Assembly (NCBI RefSeq): GCF_001632775.1
Contig: NZ_CP015249.1
Location: forward strand, 62,001-126,000
Length of the DNA stretch: 64,000 nucleotides
DNA from: Dokdonella koreensis DS-123
GTDB lineage: Bacteria > Pseudomonadota > Gammaproteobacteria > Xanthomonadales > Rhodanobacteraceae
Reading direction: 5' to 3'
Both the position numbers and the translations under genes were made by a program. This document shows positions 48,194-63,374 of this stretch, one piece after another. Within the stretch, counting starts at the first letter, position 1. Each line of letters starts with the position of its first letter. The notes beneath the pieces were generated by a model. That model worked only from the letters and a program-made list of their open reading frames with translations, did not search any database and was not told the DNA's origin.

Positions 48194-49105
48194 ATGAGCT
48201 CGCGCGACAACGACCCCAGCACCACCCAACGACGCACGATCCGCCCGCAGCGCGAGCTGGGTGTCGAACACGGACAAGCCTGCCTGATCGTCCTTCAGGG
48301 CCAGCGGCTCGGCCAGCGCATCGACCTGGGACGCAGTCCGCTGGTGATCGGCCGCGCGCCGGACGCGGACCTGCAGCTGCTGGAGCACAGCATCTCCCGC
48401 CAGCACAGCCGGATCTGGCTGGAGCCGTCCGGTTACCGGATCAAGGACCTGGATTCGACCAACAAGACCTTCCTCAACGACCAGCCGATCATCGAGGCGG
48501 AACTGAAGGACGGCGACCACATCACGATCGGCAGCTGGGTGTTCAAGTTCATGGACGCCTCCTCGCTGGAGATGCGCTACCACGAGGAGCTGTACCTGCT
48601 GGCGACGCTCGATCCATTGACCGAGCTGTACAACCGGCGGCAGTTCCTCGAGCTGCTCGAGAAGGAATTGGCGCGCTCGGCCAGCCACAGCCGTCCGCTG
48701 GCCCTGCTGATCATCGACCTGGACAACTTCAAGGAGGTCAATGACCGGTACGGCCATCCGGCCGGCGACATCGTGCTGCGCCGCGTGGCGTCGATCCTGC
48801 GCGATCAGGCGCCGCAGGAGCTGATCGTGTCGCGGATCGGTGGCGAGGAGTTCGCGATCATCGTGCCGGAGCAGCCGATCGAGCACGCCGTCGCCTTCGC
48901 CGAAGGCGTGCGGGCCGCGGTCGCCGCGCTGGACCTGCATGCCGATACCGGACCGCCGGTACCGCCCGGCATCACGATCAGCATCGGGGTGGCCAGCCGC
49001 GACGCGGAGACGTCCACCGTCAGCAAGCTGTTGCGTGCAGCCGACGAGCAGCTCTACCGGGCCAAGCAGGCGGGGCGCAACAAGGTGTGCTCGCCACTGC
49101 GCTAG
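48194..49105 (+). CDS. FHA domain-GGDEF diguanylate cyclase
   Basis: 303 residues. The FHA domain (about 28-120) has the phosphothreonine-binding set GRAPDADLQLLEHSISRQHSRI, with Gly53, Arg54, Ser69, Arg70 and His72. The GGDEF domain (130-303) has active motif GGEEF at 216-220 and LDPLTELYNRR. The RxxD inhibitory site is absent. It would make cyclic-di-GMP under the control of a phosphopeptide or partner protein, plausibly phosphorylated by the Ser/Thr kinase at about 57-60 kb, which is only a suggestion. ATG 48194 gives MSSRDNDPST. Confidence 0.9.
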   Translation: MSSRDNDPSTTQRRTIRPQRELGVEHGQACLIVLQGQRLGQRIDLGRSPLVIGRAPDADLQLLEHSISRQHSRIWLEPSGYRIKDLDSTNKTFLNDQPIIEAELKDGDHITIGSWVFKFMDASSLEMRYHEELYLLATLDPLTELYNRRQFLELLEKELARSASHSRPLALLIIDLDNFKEVNDRYGHPAGDIVLRRVASILRDQAPQELIVSRIGGEEFAIIVPEQPIEHAVAFAEGVRAAVAALDLHADTGPPVPPGITISIGVASRDAETSTVSKLLRAADEQLYRAKQAGRNKVCSPLR

Positions 49106-49412
49106 GCCGGCCGTTCGTCCCGGGGGCGCGTCGCTGCGATCCCGAAGCGTTCTTCGGCAGGTTGGTACACCGGCTGCGACCCGTTCAGGCCTCCTTCGGC
49201 GCGGCAGGGGGATAACCTTCCCGCGGCGAAATCGCAGATCCGGTCCGTTTTCGCGGTGCTGGTATCATTGACGCATTGCAGCACCTCCCCGTGTCCTTTT
49301 CGAGCAGCGCCGATGGGGCTTTTTTTCGCGTCCCGCAAAGCGCGCCGACCCCGTTTCGTTCTACGATACGTTTCGTTGATTGACTTGCCGACTTAATCTG
49401 GAGGATGTACTC
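49106..49412. other. Gap between the FHA-GGDEF gene and the YbaY-type lipoprotein gene
   Basis: 307 bp with no recognised gene. It contains a weak terminator-like feature near 49304-49327 (AGCGCC-GATG-GGGCT, one mismatch, then TTTTTTT) and an AT-rich tail before the lipoprotein gene, where a TACGAT box (49362-49367) is a possible -10. Confidence 0.4.
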
Positions 49413-50243
49413 ATGCGGAAGCTCCTCGCCCCGACGCTGTTGGGGTTGATCGTGCTGGGCGGTTGCCAGTCCGGCGAACAGAACGCGGGCGCGCCGCCAG
49501 CCGGAACGGCGCCTGCGTCCGGCGCGCCGCCGGTGCAGCAGGCCACCGCGATCAGCGGTACGGTGACGCTGCGCGATCAGATCCCGCTGAGCGCCGAGGC
49601 CAAGCTGACCACGCGGCTGGTCGATCTGGCCCAGCCCGAGGTCGCGCTGGCCGAGAAGGTCCAGGCGGTGGGCGGAGTACAGCCGTTCCAGTTCGTGCTC
49701 GATTTCGACCCCGGCAAGATCGATCCCAAGCGGACCTATGTCGTCGAGGCGATCCTGGTCGACGGCGAGCGCCGCTTCCTTCCGGCCCTCAACTCGCCGG
49801 TGCTGACCGGCGGGAACGGCGTGACGACCCAGGTCGTGCTCAATGCCGAGGCGACGCCCGGCGAGAAGCTGAAGGAAGAGATCGGAAAGATCCGCACCAA
49901 TTCCGGCGGCATGCGGCGCATCGAGGGCTCGTATCTCAACGATCAGGTCTCGGTGGCCTGGGACGCGTTCGTCGAGGACGGCCACGTGCGTTTTGCGCGC
50001 GTGATCACCGATCGTGGCGAGGCCGGCCGTTCGACCGTGCAGTACGCGTTCAAGGACGATCGGCCGCTCGGCGTCATCAGCGGCTCGACGCGCCTGGGCT
50101 GGGACGAGGGCGGCACCGCCATCCTCAACGAGGACGGCAAGGGCGGTCGCCTCGATGACGGCGCCGTGAAGGCCTTCCAGGAAGAAGCGGTCAAGGCGCT
50201 CAAGATGGCGCAGGAAAAGGTGCCGGCGCCCAAGCGGCGCTGA
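49413..50243 (+). CDS. YbaY-type lipoprotein
   Basis: 276 residues. Signal peptide with lipobox VLGGC (Cys18), then an Ala/Pro/Gly linker and a YbaY-type beta-sandwich: ISGTVTLRDQIPLSAEAKLTTRLVDLAQPEVALAEK, FQFVLDFDPGKIDPKRTYVVEAIL. The C-terminal domain (about 150-276) is unrecognised. The function is unknown. A perfect intrinsic terminator follows the stop. ATG 49413 sits behind TGGAGGA. Confidence 0.82.
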   Translation: MRKLLAPTLLGLIVLGGCQSGEQNAGAPPAGTAPASGAPPVQQATAISGTVTLRDQIPLSAEAKLTTRLVDLAQPEVALAEKVQAVGGVQPFQFVLDFDPGKIDPKRTYVVEAILVDGERRFLPALNSPVLTGGNGVTTQVVLNAEATPGEKLKEEIGKIRTNSGGMRRIEGSYLNDQVSVAWDAFVEDGHVRFARVITDRGEAGRSTVQYAFKDDRPLGVISGSTRLGWDEGGTAILNEDGKGGRLDDGAVKAFQEEAVKALKMAQEKVPAPKRR

Positions 50244-50271
50244 GCCGCCTGCTTCAGCTCGAAGACGAAGA

Positions 50272-50299
50272 AAAGGCCGGGTGCATTCCCGGCCTTTTT
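50272..50299 (+). terminator. Intrinsic terminator after the YbaY-type lipoprotein gene
   Basis: Stem AAAGGCCGGG / CCCGGCCTTT, loop TGCATT, followed by a T-run, 28 bp after the stop. Confidence 0.9.
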
Positions 50300-50365
50300 C
50301 GTTCACGGGGTTCGACTCGATCGCGTGAAGATGCCGTGGCCGGTGTCGGAAACGCCGTCGCGGCG

Positions 50366-54739
<4,374 letters not shown>

Positions 54740-54847
54740 GGCAGGTACCTGCGGTTGGTCGTCGGAAACTCAAGCAGCCCCGGGGTGTAGCCGGCTGCCG
54801 TCTCCGGGCGTGAGACGGCGTGAACCGCGCCGGCCCGGCGGGCGCAT

Positions 54848-55231
54848 TCAGTCCCGTGCGGCGCGGACCTGCCCGGCGCGTGCCCGGGCGGCATGGATCG
54901 CCGCCCGGCTGGTTTCCGCCCAGCGGATCAGATGCCCCAGTGGCTCCAGCAGCGAATCGCCCAGCGGCGTCAGCGTGTAGTCGACGCGCGGCGGAATCGT
55001 CGGGAAGACCGTGCGCGTCAGCAGGCCGTCGGTCTCCAGCGTGCGCAGCGTCTTGGCCAGCATGCGCTGCGAGATGTCGGGAATCGCGCGCCGCAGTTCG
55101 GTGAAGCGGCGCGTGCCGGTCGACAGCGCGTTCAGGACCAGCACCGTCCAGCGGTCGCCGATGCGGTCGAGCACGTCACGCACCGGACAGGCCGGGTCGA
55201 TGACGGCATCGCGGATCAGGCGCAGGCTCAT
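54848..55231 (-). CDS. HxlR-family winged-helix regulator
   Basis: 127 residues from ATG 55231. The HxlR core is [79 protein letters not shown], with the wing present. It is divergent from a QorB-like gene, matching the ytfH-qorB (ytfG) pattern of E. coli and related genera, so it probably represses the divergent gene in response to a reactive quinone or electrophile. The frame upstream to 55339 is not conserved. Confidence 0.92.
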   Translation of the reverse strand: MSLRLIRDAVIDPACPVRDVLDRIGDRWTVLVLNALSTGTRRFTELRRAIPDISQRMLAKTLRTLETDGLLTRTVFPTIPPRVDYTLTPLGDSLLEPLGHLIRWAETSRAAIHAARARAGQVRAARD

Positions 55232-55261
55232 GGCGGCTCTCCAGGGGTGGCAGGGCGGGCG

Positions 55262-55279
55262 GGTTACCGGGCCGTAACC
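55262..55279. promoter_or_regulatory. Inverted repeat GGTTAC-N6-GTAACC in the hxlR-qorB gap
   Basis: Perfect 6-bp arms, spacer CGGGCC, lying upstream of the hxlR start (55231). Candidate HxlR operator, autoregulatory. A second repeat lies just beyond at 55286-55306. Confidence 0.5.
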
Positions 55280-55285
55280 GAGGCA

Positions 55286-55306
55286 CTTCAAAAACCCTTC
55301 TTGAAG
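55286..55306. promoter_or_regulatory. Inverted repeat CTTCAA-N9-TTGAAG overlapping the qorB promoter
   Basis: Perfect 6-bp arms. The right arm TTGAAG (55301-55306) also fits as a -35 box with TATCTT 16 bp downstream (55323-55328). A repressor bound here would block the promoter of the QorB-like gene. Confidence 0.5.
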
Positions 55307-55380
55307 CATTCGTGCCGAATCGTATCTTGCTCTCGCCAAGTAACCAACATCCGTTCCGACCCTTACTTCAGGAGACGCTC

Positions 55381-56235
55381 ATGATCGTCATCACTGCCGC
55401 CGGCGGCCGCCTCGGCCGCGCCGTCGCTGCCGCACTCGAGCAGCGCATCGCTCCGGCCGGCGTGCGCCTCGCCGCCCGCGCACCCGAAAAGCTGGCCGAC
55501 CTCGAAGCGCGCGGGTTCCAGATCGCGCGCGCCGACTACGACGATCCGGACACGCTCGCCGCCGCCCTGGCCGGTGCGGACAGCCTCGTGCTGATCTCCA
55601 GCATGGGCGTGGACGCCGACCGGCTGCGCCACCATCGCAACGCGATCGAGGCAGCCGAACGCGCCGGCGTACGTCGCATCGTCTATACCAGCGCAACGCA
55701 TCCGACCCTGGACAGCCGGTTCGAGTGGGCCGGTGCCCACCGGGAGACCGAGGCGGCGCTGAAGGCCTCACGCCTGGCGTGGACGGTCCTGCGCGACAAC
55801 GCCTACGCCGCCAACAATGCCGCGCTCTATGCGCAGGCCCGCAGTACCGGCGTGCTGGCCCTGCCGGGGCCGGATGCCAAGGTCGCCTACGTCACCCACG
55901 AGGACGTCGCGGCGGCCCTGGCCGGCGTGCTGACCACCGCCGGCCACGAGGGCCGGACCTACGAGATCACCGGACCGGAAGCACTCGACGGCCACCAGGT
56001 CGCGGCGCTGCTGGCGCAGGTCTACCGGCGCGACGTGCGCGCGGTCGACGTGCCGCTGGCCGATTTCGCCGACGGCCTGCGCGCTGCCGGCCTGCCGGAG
56101 TTCGTCGTCACCGGCGTCACCAGCTTCCATGCGGCCCTGGCGGCGGGGGAATACGCCGCCGTCTCCGACGACGTGGCCCGCCTCGCCGGCCGGCCGGCGA
56201 CGCCGCTCGCGGACTACCTGGCCCGGCTGGCCTGA
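55381..56235 (+). CDS. NmrA/SDR-type NAD(P)-binding protein, QorB-like
   Basis: 284 residues from ATG 55381 with CAGGAGA upstream. The Rossmann start MIVITAAGGRLGRAVAAALEQ and the NmrA-type segments (LAGADSLVLISSMGVDADRLRHHRNAIEAAERAGVRRIVYTSA, then ATFILRDNAYAANNAALY-like) match QorB, an NADPH-dependent quinone reductase or sensor. Divergence from the HxlR regulator supports a quinone-responsive unit. The substrate is not shown. Confidence 0.88.
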   Translation: MIVITAAGGRLGRAVAAALEQRIAPAGVRLAARAPEKLADLEARGFQIARADYDDPDTLAAALAGADSLVLISSMGVDADRLRHHRNAIEAAERAGVRRIVYTSATHPTLDSRFEWAGAHRETEAALKASRLAWTVLRDNAYAANNAALYAQARSTGVLALPGPDAKVAYVTHEDVAAALAGVLTTAGHEGRTYEITGPEALDGHQVAALLAQVYRRDVRAVDVPLADFADGLRAAGLPEFVVTGVTSFHAALAAGEYAAVSDDVARLAGRPATPLADYLARLA

Positions 56236-56242
56236 GGCGCCG

Positions 56243-56932
56243 TCAGACCGTGGTGCCGACCAGCCGGCCGATCGCGGCCGTGGCGATCATCGCCAGTGCG
56301 CCCCAGCCGAGCACGCGCAGTGCCCCGGTCAGCGCGGAGGCGCCGCCGGCGCGGGCGGCGATCGCACCGAGGCCCGCCAGCGAGACCAGCGAGGCGCCGG
56401 CCACCACCGGCGCGATCCAGTCCGCGGGCGCCAGCACGGCCGCCGCGATCGGCATCGCCGCACCGACCGAGAACGTCAGGGCCGAGGTGACGGCCGCCTG
56501 CACCGGCCGCGCTTTCAGCGTGCCGGACAGGCCGAGTTCGTCGCGGGCGTGGGCGGCCAGGGCGTCGTGGGCGCTGAGCTGGTCGGCGACCTGCAGGGCC
56601 AGTGCGCGATCGAGACCACGGCTGACGTAGATGTCGGCCAGTTCCTCGCGTTCGCCCTGCGCATTGGTCGCCAGGGCGCGGCGCTCCAGTTCCAGGTCGG
56701 CGCGCTCGGTGTCGGCTTGCGAGCTGACCGAGACGTACTCGCCGGCCGCCATCGACATCGCGCCGGCGACCAGGCCGGCGACACCGGCCAGCAGCACGTT
56801 GCCGGCGCTCGCCTCGGCGCTGGCCACGCCGATCACCAGGCCGGCGGTCGACAGGATGCCGTCGTTGGCGCCGAGGACCGCCGCGCGCAGCCAGCCGATG
56901 CGCTGGCTGTGATGATGGATGGCACTGGGCAT
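56243..56932 (-). CDS. VIT/CCC1 family divalent metal transporter
   Basis: 229 residues with about five membrane helices. The VIT signature is AAVLGANDGILSTAGLVIGVASAEAS and GLVAGAMSMAAGEYVSVSSQADTERADLE, which contains the conserved acidic and methionine metal ligands. Members move Fe2+ or Mn2+ out of the cytoplasm. It lies 50 bp downstream of the divergent kinase gene end and converges with the QorB-like gene. Confidence 0.88.
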   Translation of the reverse strand: MPSAIHHHSQRIGWLRAAVLGANDGILSTAGLVIGVASAEASAGNVLLAGVAGLVAGAMSMAAGEYVSVSSQADTERADLELERRALATNAQGEREELADIYVSRGLDRALALQVADQLSAHDALAAHARDELGLSGTLKARPVQAAVTSALTFSVGAAMPIAAAVLAPADWIAPVVAGASLVSLAGLGAIAARAGGASALTGALRVLGWGALAMIATAAIGRLVGTTV

Positions 56933-56982
56933 GACGGACTCGATACGGTGAGGCAGGCAGTCTGCCAGCGCGGCGGCTGCCG

Positions 56983-59885
<2,903 letters not shown>

Positions 59886-59889
<4 letters not shown>

Positions 59890-60449
59890 GCGTCGTCCTG
59901 CAGTGCCTGGTGCAGGAACGCCCGTGCCTTGCGCCAGTCGCGCACGACGCTGCGGGCGGTGATGCCGAGCACGTCGCCTGCCTCCTCGACCGACAAGCCG
60001 CCGAAGAAGCGCAGCTCGACGACCCGGGCCAGGCGCGGATCGAGCTCGGCCAGCTCGTTCAGCGCGCCGTCCAGCGATACCAGGCCGGCGGCGACCTCCT
60101 CGACCGGCAGCTCCTGGGCCTGCCAGTCGAGCACCGGTTGGCCGCCGCCGCGCTTGTGCGCCGTCTTGCGACGCGCATGATCGACCAGGATGTGCCGCAT
60201 CGCGGTGGCGGCGTAGCCGAGGAAGCGCGAGCGGTCGGCGAAGGACAGGCCGCGTTGCTGGACCATGCCGAGCCAGGTTTCGTGGACCAGCGCGGTCGTG
60301 CTCAGCGTATGGGCTCCCTCGCCGGCCAGCTGGCGGTGGGCCAGCCGCCTCAGCCGCTCGTAGACCTGTGGCAGCAGGGCATCGAACGCCTGCCGTTCGC
60401 CGGTACCTGCGCGAGCCAGCAGTGCGGTGATGTCGGCGGTATCGGACAT
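59886..60449 (-). CDS. ECF-family sigma factor paired with a Ser/Thr kinase
   Basis: 187 residues from ATG 60449. Sigma2 region LLPQVYERLRRLAHRQLAGEGAHTLSTTALVHETWLGMVQQRG, followed by RFLGYAATAMRHILVDHARRKTAHKRGGG, then sigma4 region LDPRLARVVELRFFGGLSVEEAGDVLGITARSVVRDWRKARAFL. It belongs to the SigJ-like ECF group often encoded beside a Ser/Thr kinase. The stop overlaps the kinase start by 4 bp. A TACGAT box (60459-60464, minus) ends 9 nt before the ATG. Confidence 0.93.
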
Positions 60450-60537
60450 GGCTGCGCTATCGTAGCGCCTTCGGCCAGCGGGTTTCCGGTCGCGGCTTGG
60501 CGGTCGCCCGGTGCTCGCGTTCACACGGAGAACCGGA

Positions 60538-61167
60538 ATGCGATCACAGTGGTACTTCGACTTCGTCTCGCCGTTCTCGTACCTGCAGCTGCCGAAGATC
60601 GTCGCCCTGCGCGACCGCCTGGCCGTTACGCCGGTGCCGATCCTGTTCGGCGCGGTGCTCAGGCATCACGGCCAGCTCGGGCCCGCGGAGATCCCCGGCA
60701 AGCGCGCCTTCACCTACCGCATCGCGCAGTGGCAGGCCGAGCGCGACGGCGTGCCGCTGCGCTTCCCGCCCGCCCATCCGTTCAATCCGGTGGCGGCGCT
60801 GCGGCTGGCGATCGCTGCCGGTTCGGGTTGGGAGGCGATCGAGGCGGTCTTCGAGCATCTGTGGCGCGAGGGCCGGAGCGGTGACAGCGCGGCGACCCTG
60901 GCCGATCCCGCGCTGCGGCTCGGCATCGCCGATCCGGCGGCAGCCGTGGCCGATCCCGCCGTCAAGGACGCCCTGCGCGCCAACACCGAGGCGGCGATCG
61001 CCGCCGGCGTCTTCGGGGTGCCGACGCTGGCGGCCGGCGGGCTGCTGTTCTGGGGCAACGACGCCACGCCGATGATCGTCGACTGGCTGGACGATCCGGC
61101 GCGCTTCGCGCACGGGGACTACGCGCGCCTCGCCGACCTGCCGGTCGGCATCGAGCGCGCGCGCTAG
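60538..61167 (+). CDS. DsbA-fold 2-hydroxychromene-2-carboxylate isomerase-like protein
   Basis: 209 residues. The HCCA isomerase pattern is visible: MRSQWYFDFVSPFSYLQLPKI, RHHGQLGPAEIPGKRAFTYRIAQWQAERDGVPLRFP, and AGVFGVPTLAAGGLLFWGNDATPMIVDWL. There is no CxxC motif, consistent with this kappa-class GST-related family. The usual pathway is naphthalene catabolism, but no related genes are nearby, so the substrate is unknown. ATG 60538 is chosen. Confidence 0.88.
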   Translation: MRSQWYFDFVSPFSYLQLPKIVALRDRLAVTPVPILFGAVLRHHGQLGPAEIPGKRAFTYRIAQWQAERDGVPLRFPPAHPFNPVAALRLAIAAGSGWEAIEAVFEHLWREGRSGDSAATLADPALRLGIADPAAAVADPAVKDALRANTEAAIAAGVFGVPTLAAGGLLFWGNDATPMIVDWLDDPARFAHGDYARLADLPVGIERAR

Positions 61168-61215
61168 GCGACCTTCCGTGCGGCCATCGCGTGACCGGCT
61201 ACCCGGCCGGCCGCG

Positions 61216-61884
61216 CTAGCGCTTCTTCGCCGGAGCATCCGGCGCGATCGCCGTGCAGGTGCAGCTGTCCAGCAGGCAGGCCGCCGCCTTGGTGATCGAG
61301 GTGATCGGGCCGCTGTTGTCCGGGAAGGTCAGGCGCGTGTAGAAGCCGCCTTCGAGCAGCAGCATCAGCGCGTCGCCGAGCGTATCCGGCTCGCGCGCGC
61401 CGGCCTCGGCCGCCAACTGGCGCAGCCGGCGCCGGATCTCGGACTTGTAGTTGTGGACGATGTCGCACAAGCGCTCGTTGTCCTGGGGAATCTCCACCGC
61501 CGCATTGCCGAGCGCGCAGCCGCGCGCCGTATTGCAGCCCGCCGCGGCCTTGGCCTTGATCCGCGCCAGGTCCACCGTGGATTCGATCAGGGCCTCGATC
61601 TGGCGGCGCGGATTGCCGGCATGGGGCGCGACGATCTCGTCCCACCACTGCCAGTACTCGCGCTGCTGGCCGCACAGGTACTCGGCCACCAGGTCGTCCT
61701 TGGATGGGAAGCTCCGATAGAAGCTCATCTTGTTGGTACCGGCTTCGCTGGCGATCGCATCCACGCCCACGGCGCGGATGCCATGGCGATAGAACAGCTC
61801 GCTGGCCGTCTCGAAGATGCGGTCGCGGACGCGCGGCTTGTCCGACGCGGCCTTCTCGACCACTTCGGACCGGGTCTTGTTCAT
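61216..61884 (-). CDS. TetR-family regulator of the adjacent RND efflux operon
   Basis: 222 residues. The N-terminal HTH reads DRIFETASELFYRHGIRAVGVDAIASEAGTNKMSFYRSFPSKDDLVAEYL. The C-terminal ligand domain has an unusual run of cysteines near its end (CLLDSCTCTAIAPD) and others in the middle (GCNTARGCALGNAA). It is divergent from the efflux adaptor gene, and the intergenic region holds two matching operators. This is the standard TetR repressor arrangement. Confidence 0.93.
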   Translation of the reverse strand: MNKTRSEVVEKAASDKPRVRDRIFETASELFYRHGIRAVGVDAIASEAGTNKMSFYRSFPSKDDLVAEYLCGQQREYWQWWDEIVAPHAGNPRRQIEALIESTVDLARIKAKAAAGCNTARGCALGNAAVEIPQDNERLCDIVHNYKSEIRRRLRQLAAEAGAREPDTLGDALMLLLEGGFYTRLTFPDNSGPITSITKAAACLLDSCTCTAIAPDAPAKKR

Positions 61885-61899
61885 GACGCAAAACTCCTC

Positions 61900-61928
61900 T
61901 TGACAGGTGAGTTACCGGTCAGTAACAC
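61900..61928 (+). promoter_or_regulatory. Promoter of the RND efflux operon
   Basis: TTGACA at 61900-61905 is a perfect -35 box, 17 bp before TAACAC (61923-61928). The first TetR operator (61911-61926) lies between the two boxes, so a bound repressor would block RNA polymerase. Confidence 0.55.
61911..61926. promoter_or_regulatory. TetR operator 1 (GTTAC-N6-GTAAC)
   Basis: Perfect inverted repeat with spacer CGGTCA, inside the efflux promoter. The second copy starts 27 bp downstream. Confidence 0.75.
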
Positions 61929-61937
61929 TATCACAAT

Positions 61938-61953
61938 GTTACTTACCGGTAAC
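61938..61953. promoter_or_regulatory. TetR operator 2 (GTTAC-N6-GTAAC)
   Basis: Perfect inverted repeat with spacer TTACCG, giving also the self-complementary TTACCGGTAA. Centre-to-centre distance to operator 1 is 27 bp, about 2.6 helical turns. Confidence 0.75.
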
Positions 61954-62085
61954 GCACTACCGGCACGATCGGGGACCGAAGGGTTCCGGTCAAGCGGCAG
62001 CGCAGCACGCCGGTTCCATCTTCAGTTTCCGCCGGGCCGCAGGGCGATCCGGCGTAGTCCCGTTCCGAGCTCGAGGAATTCTGCC

Positions 62086-63300
62086 ATGTCCGCCTTCCGC
62101 TATAGCGTTCTGATTCTGGGCCTTGCCGCGCTGATCGGCGGCTGCAGCCGTGGCGCTGCCGATACCGCCGCCGCGGCCGCCCCGCCGCCGACGGAGGTGA
62201 CCGTGGCGGCCGTGGTGGCCAAGCCGTTGCGCGACTGGGAGGAATTCACCGGCCGCCTGGAGGCGGTCGACAGCGTCGAGATCCGGCCGCGGGTGAGCGG
62301 TTTCATCGATTCGGTGCAGTTCGCCGAAGGCTCGCGCGTCAAGAAGGGGCAGCTGCTGTTCCGCATCGACCCGCGCCCGTTCCAGGCCGAGGTGAACCGC
62401 CTGGCCGCGGCGCTCAAGCAGGCGCGCTCGCAGGCCCAGCTCGCGACCTCCAACCACGAGCGCGGCCAGCGCCTGGTCGCCCAGCACATGATCTCGCGGC
62501 AGGAATTCGACCAGCTCGCGACGCTGGCCAGCACCAGCGCCGACGGCATCGGCGCCGCAGCGGCGGCACTGGAAGCGGCCCGGCTCAATCTGGAGTTCAC
62601 CGAGGTGCGCTCGCCGATCGACGGCCGCGTCTCGCGCGCGCTGATCACGGCCGGCAACCTCGCCTCGAACGCGAGCGTGCTGACCACCGTCGTCTCCGAC
62701 AATCCGGTCTATGCCTACTTCGACGCCGACGAGCAGACCTACCTGCGCTTCTCGCGCACGGCGACGCGCGAAGCGGACGGCCGCCACGCGGCCAGCCCGG
62801 TGTTCATGGGGCTGATCGACGAACAGGGCTATCCGCACGAAGGCCGCCTGGACTTCATCGACAACCAGGTCGACACCCAGAGCGGCACCATCCGCGGCCG
62901 CGCGGTGTTCGACAACGCCGACGGCCGCTTCACGCCGGGCCTGTTCACGCGCATCAAGCTGGTCGGCAGCGAGAGCCGCGACACGATCCTGGTCGACGAC
63001 CGGGCCGTGGGCATCGACCTCGGCAAGAAGTTCGTGCTGGCGCTCAAGCCCGACAACACGCTGGAGTACCGCTTCGTCGAGCTCGGCGCCGCGATCGACG
63101 GCCTGCGCGTGGTCAAGCAGGGACTCAGCCAGGGCGACGTCATCGTCGTCAACGGCCTGCAGCACGTGCGTCCCGGCGTGACGGTGAAGCCGACCACGGT
63201 GACGATGGACGCGAACCGCACCGGCGTTGCGCAGGTGACGGCCGGCGAGAGCCCGCTGCTCGCGAGCCGGGCGGCGCCGACCGAGCACGCCCAGCGCTGA
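62086..63300 (+). CDS. RND efflux periplasmic adaptor (MexE/AcrA type)
   Basis: 404 residues. Signal peptide with lipobox LIGGC (Cys20). The adaptor pattern follows: VDSVEIRPRVSGFIDSVQFAEGSRVKKGQLLFRIDPRPFQAEVNRL lipoyl half, an alpha-hairpin, the second lipoyl half (EFTEVRSPIDGRVSRALITAGNL) and the beta-barrel with VFDNADGRFTPGLFTRIKLVG. It joins the inner-membrane pump to an outer-membrane factor; no outer-membrane gene is in the window. ATG 62086 is 8 nt behind GAGGAA. Operon with the following RND gene. Confidence 0.95.
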   Translation: MSAFRYSVLILGLAALIGGCSRGAADTAAAAAPPPTEVTVAAVVAKPLRDWEEFTGRLEAVDSVEIRPRVSGFIDSVQFAEGSRVKKGQLLFRIDPRPFQAEVNRLAAALKQARSQAQLATSNHERGQRLVAQHMISRQEFDQLATLASTSADGIGAAAAALEAARLNLEFTEVRSPIDGRVSRALITAGNLASNASVLTTVVSDNPVYAYFDADEQTYLRFSRTATREADGRHAASPVFMGLIDEQGYPHEGRLDFIDNQVDTQSGTIRGRAVFDNADGRFTPGLFTRIKLVGSESRDTILVDDRAVGIDLGKKFVLALKPDNTLEYRFVELGAAIDGLRVVKQGLSQGDVIVVNGLQHVRPGVTVKPTTVTMDANRTGVAQVTAGESPLLASRAAPTEHAQR

Positions 63301-63374
63301 TCGCGCGCCAACGAACGACCGGACGAACGGATAGGCCCAAACGCGGATGCCCCGGGCATCCCGAAGGACACGCA

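Noticed and set aside
50300-50330. GGGGTTCGACTCG resembling a tRNA T-arm
   Set aside because: No acceptor stem, anticodon arm or D-arm fits around it, and it directly follows a terminator.
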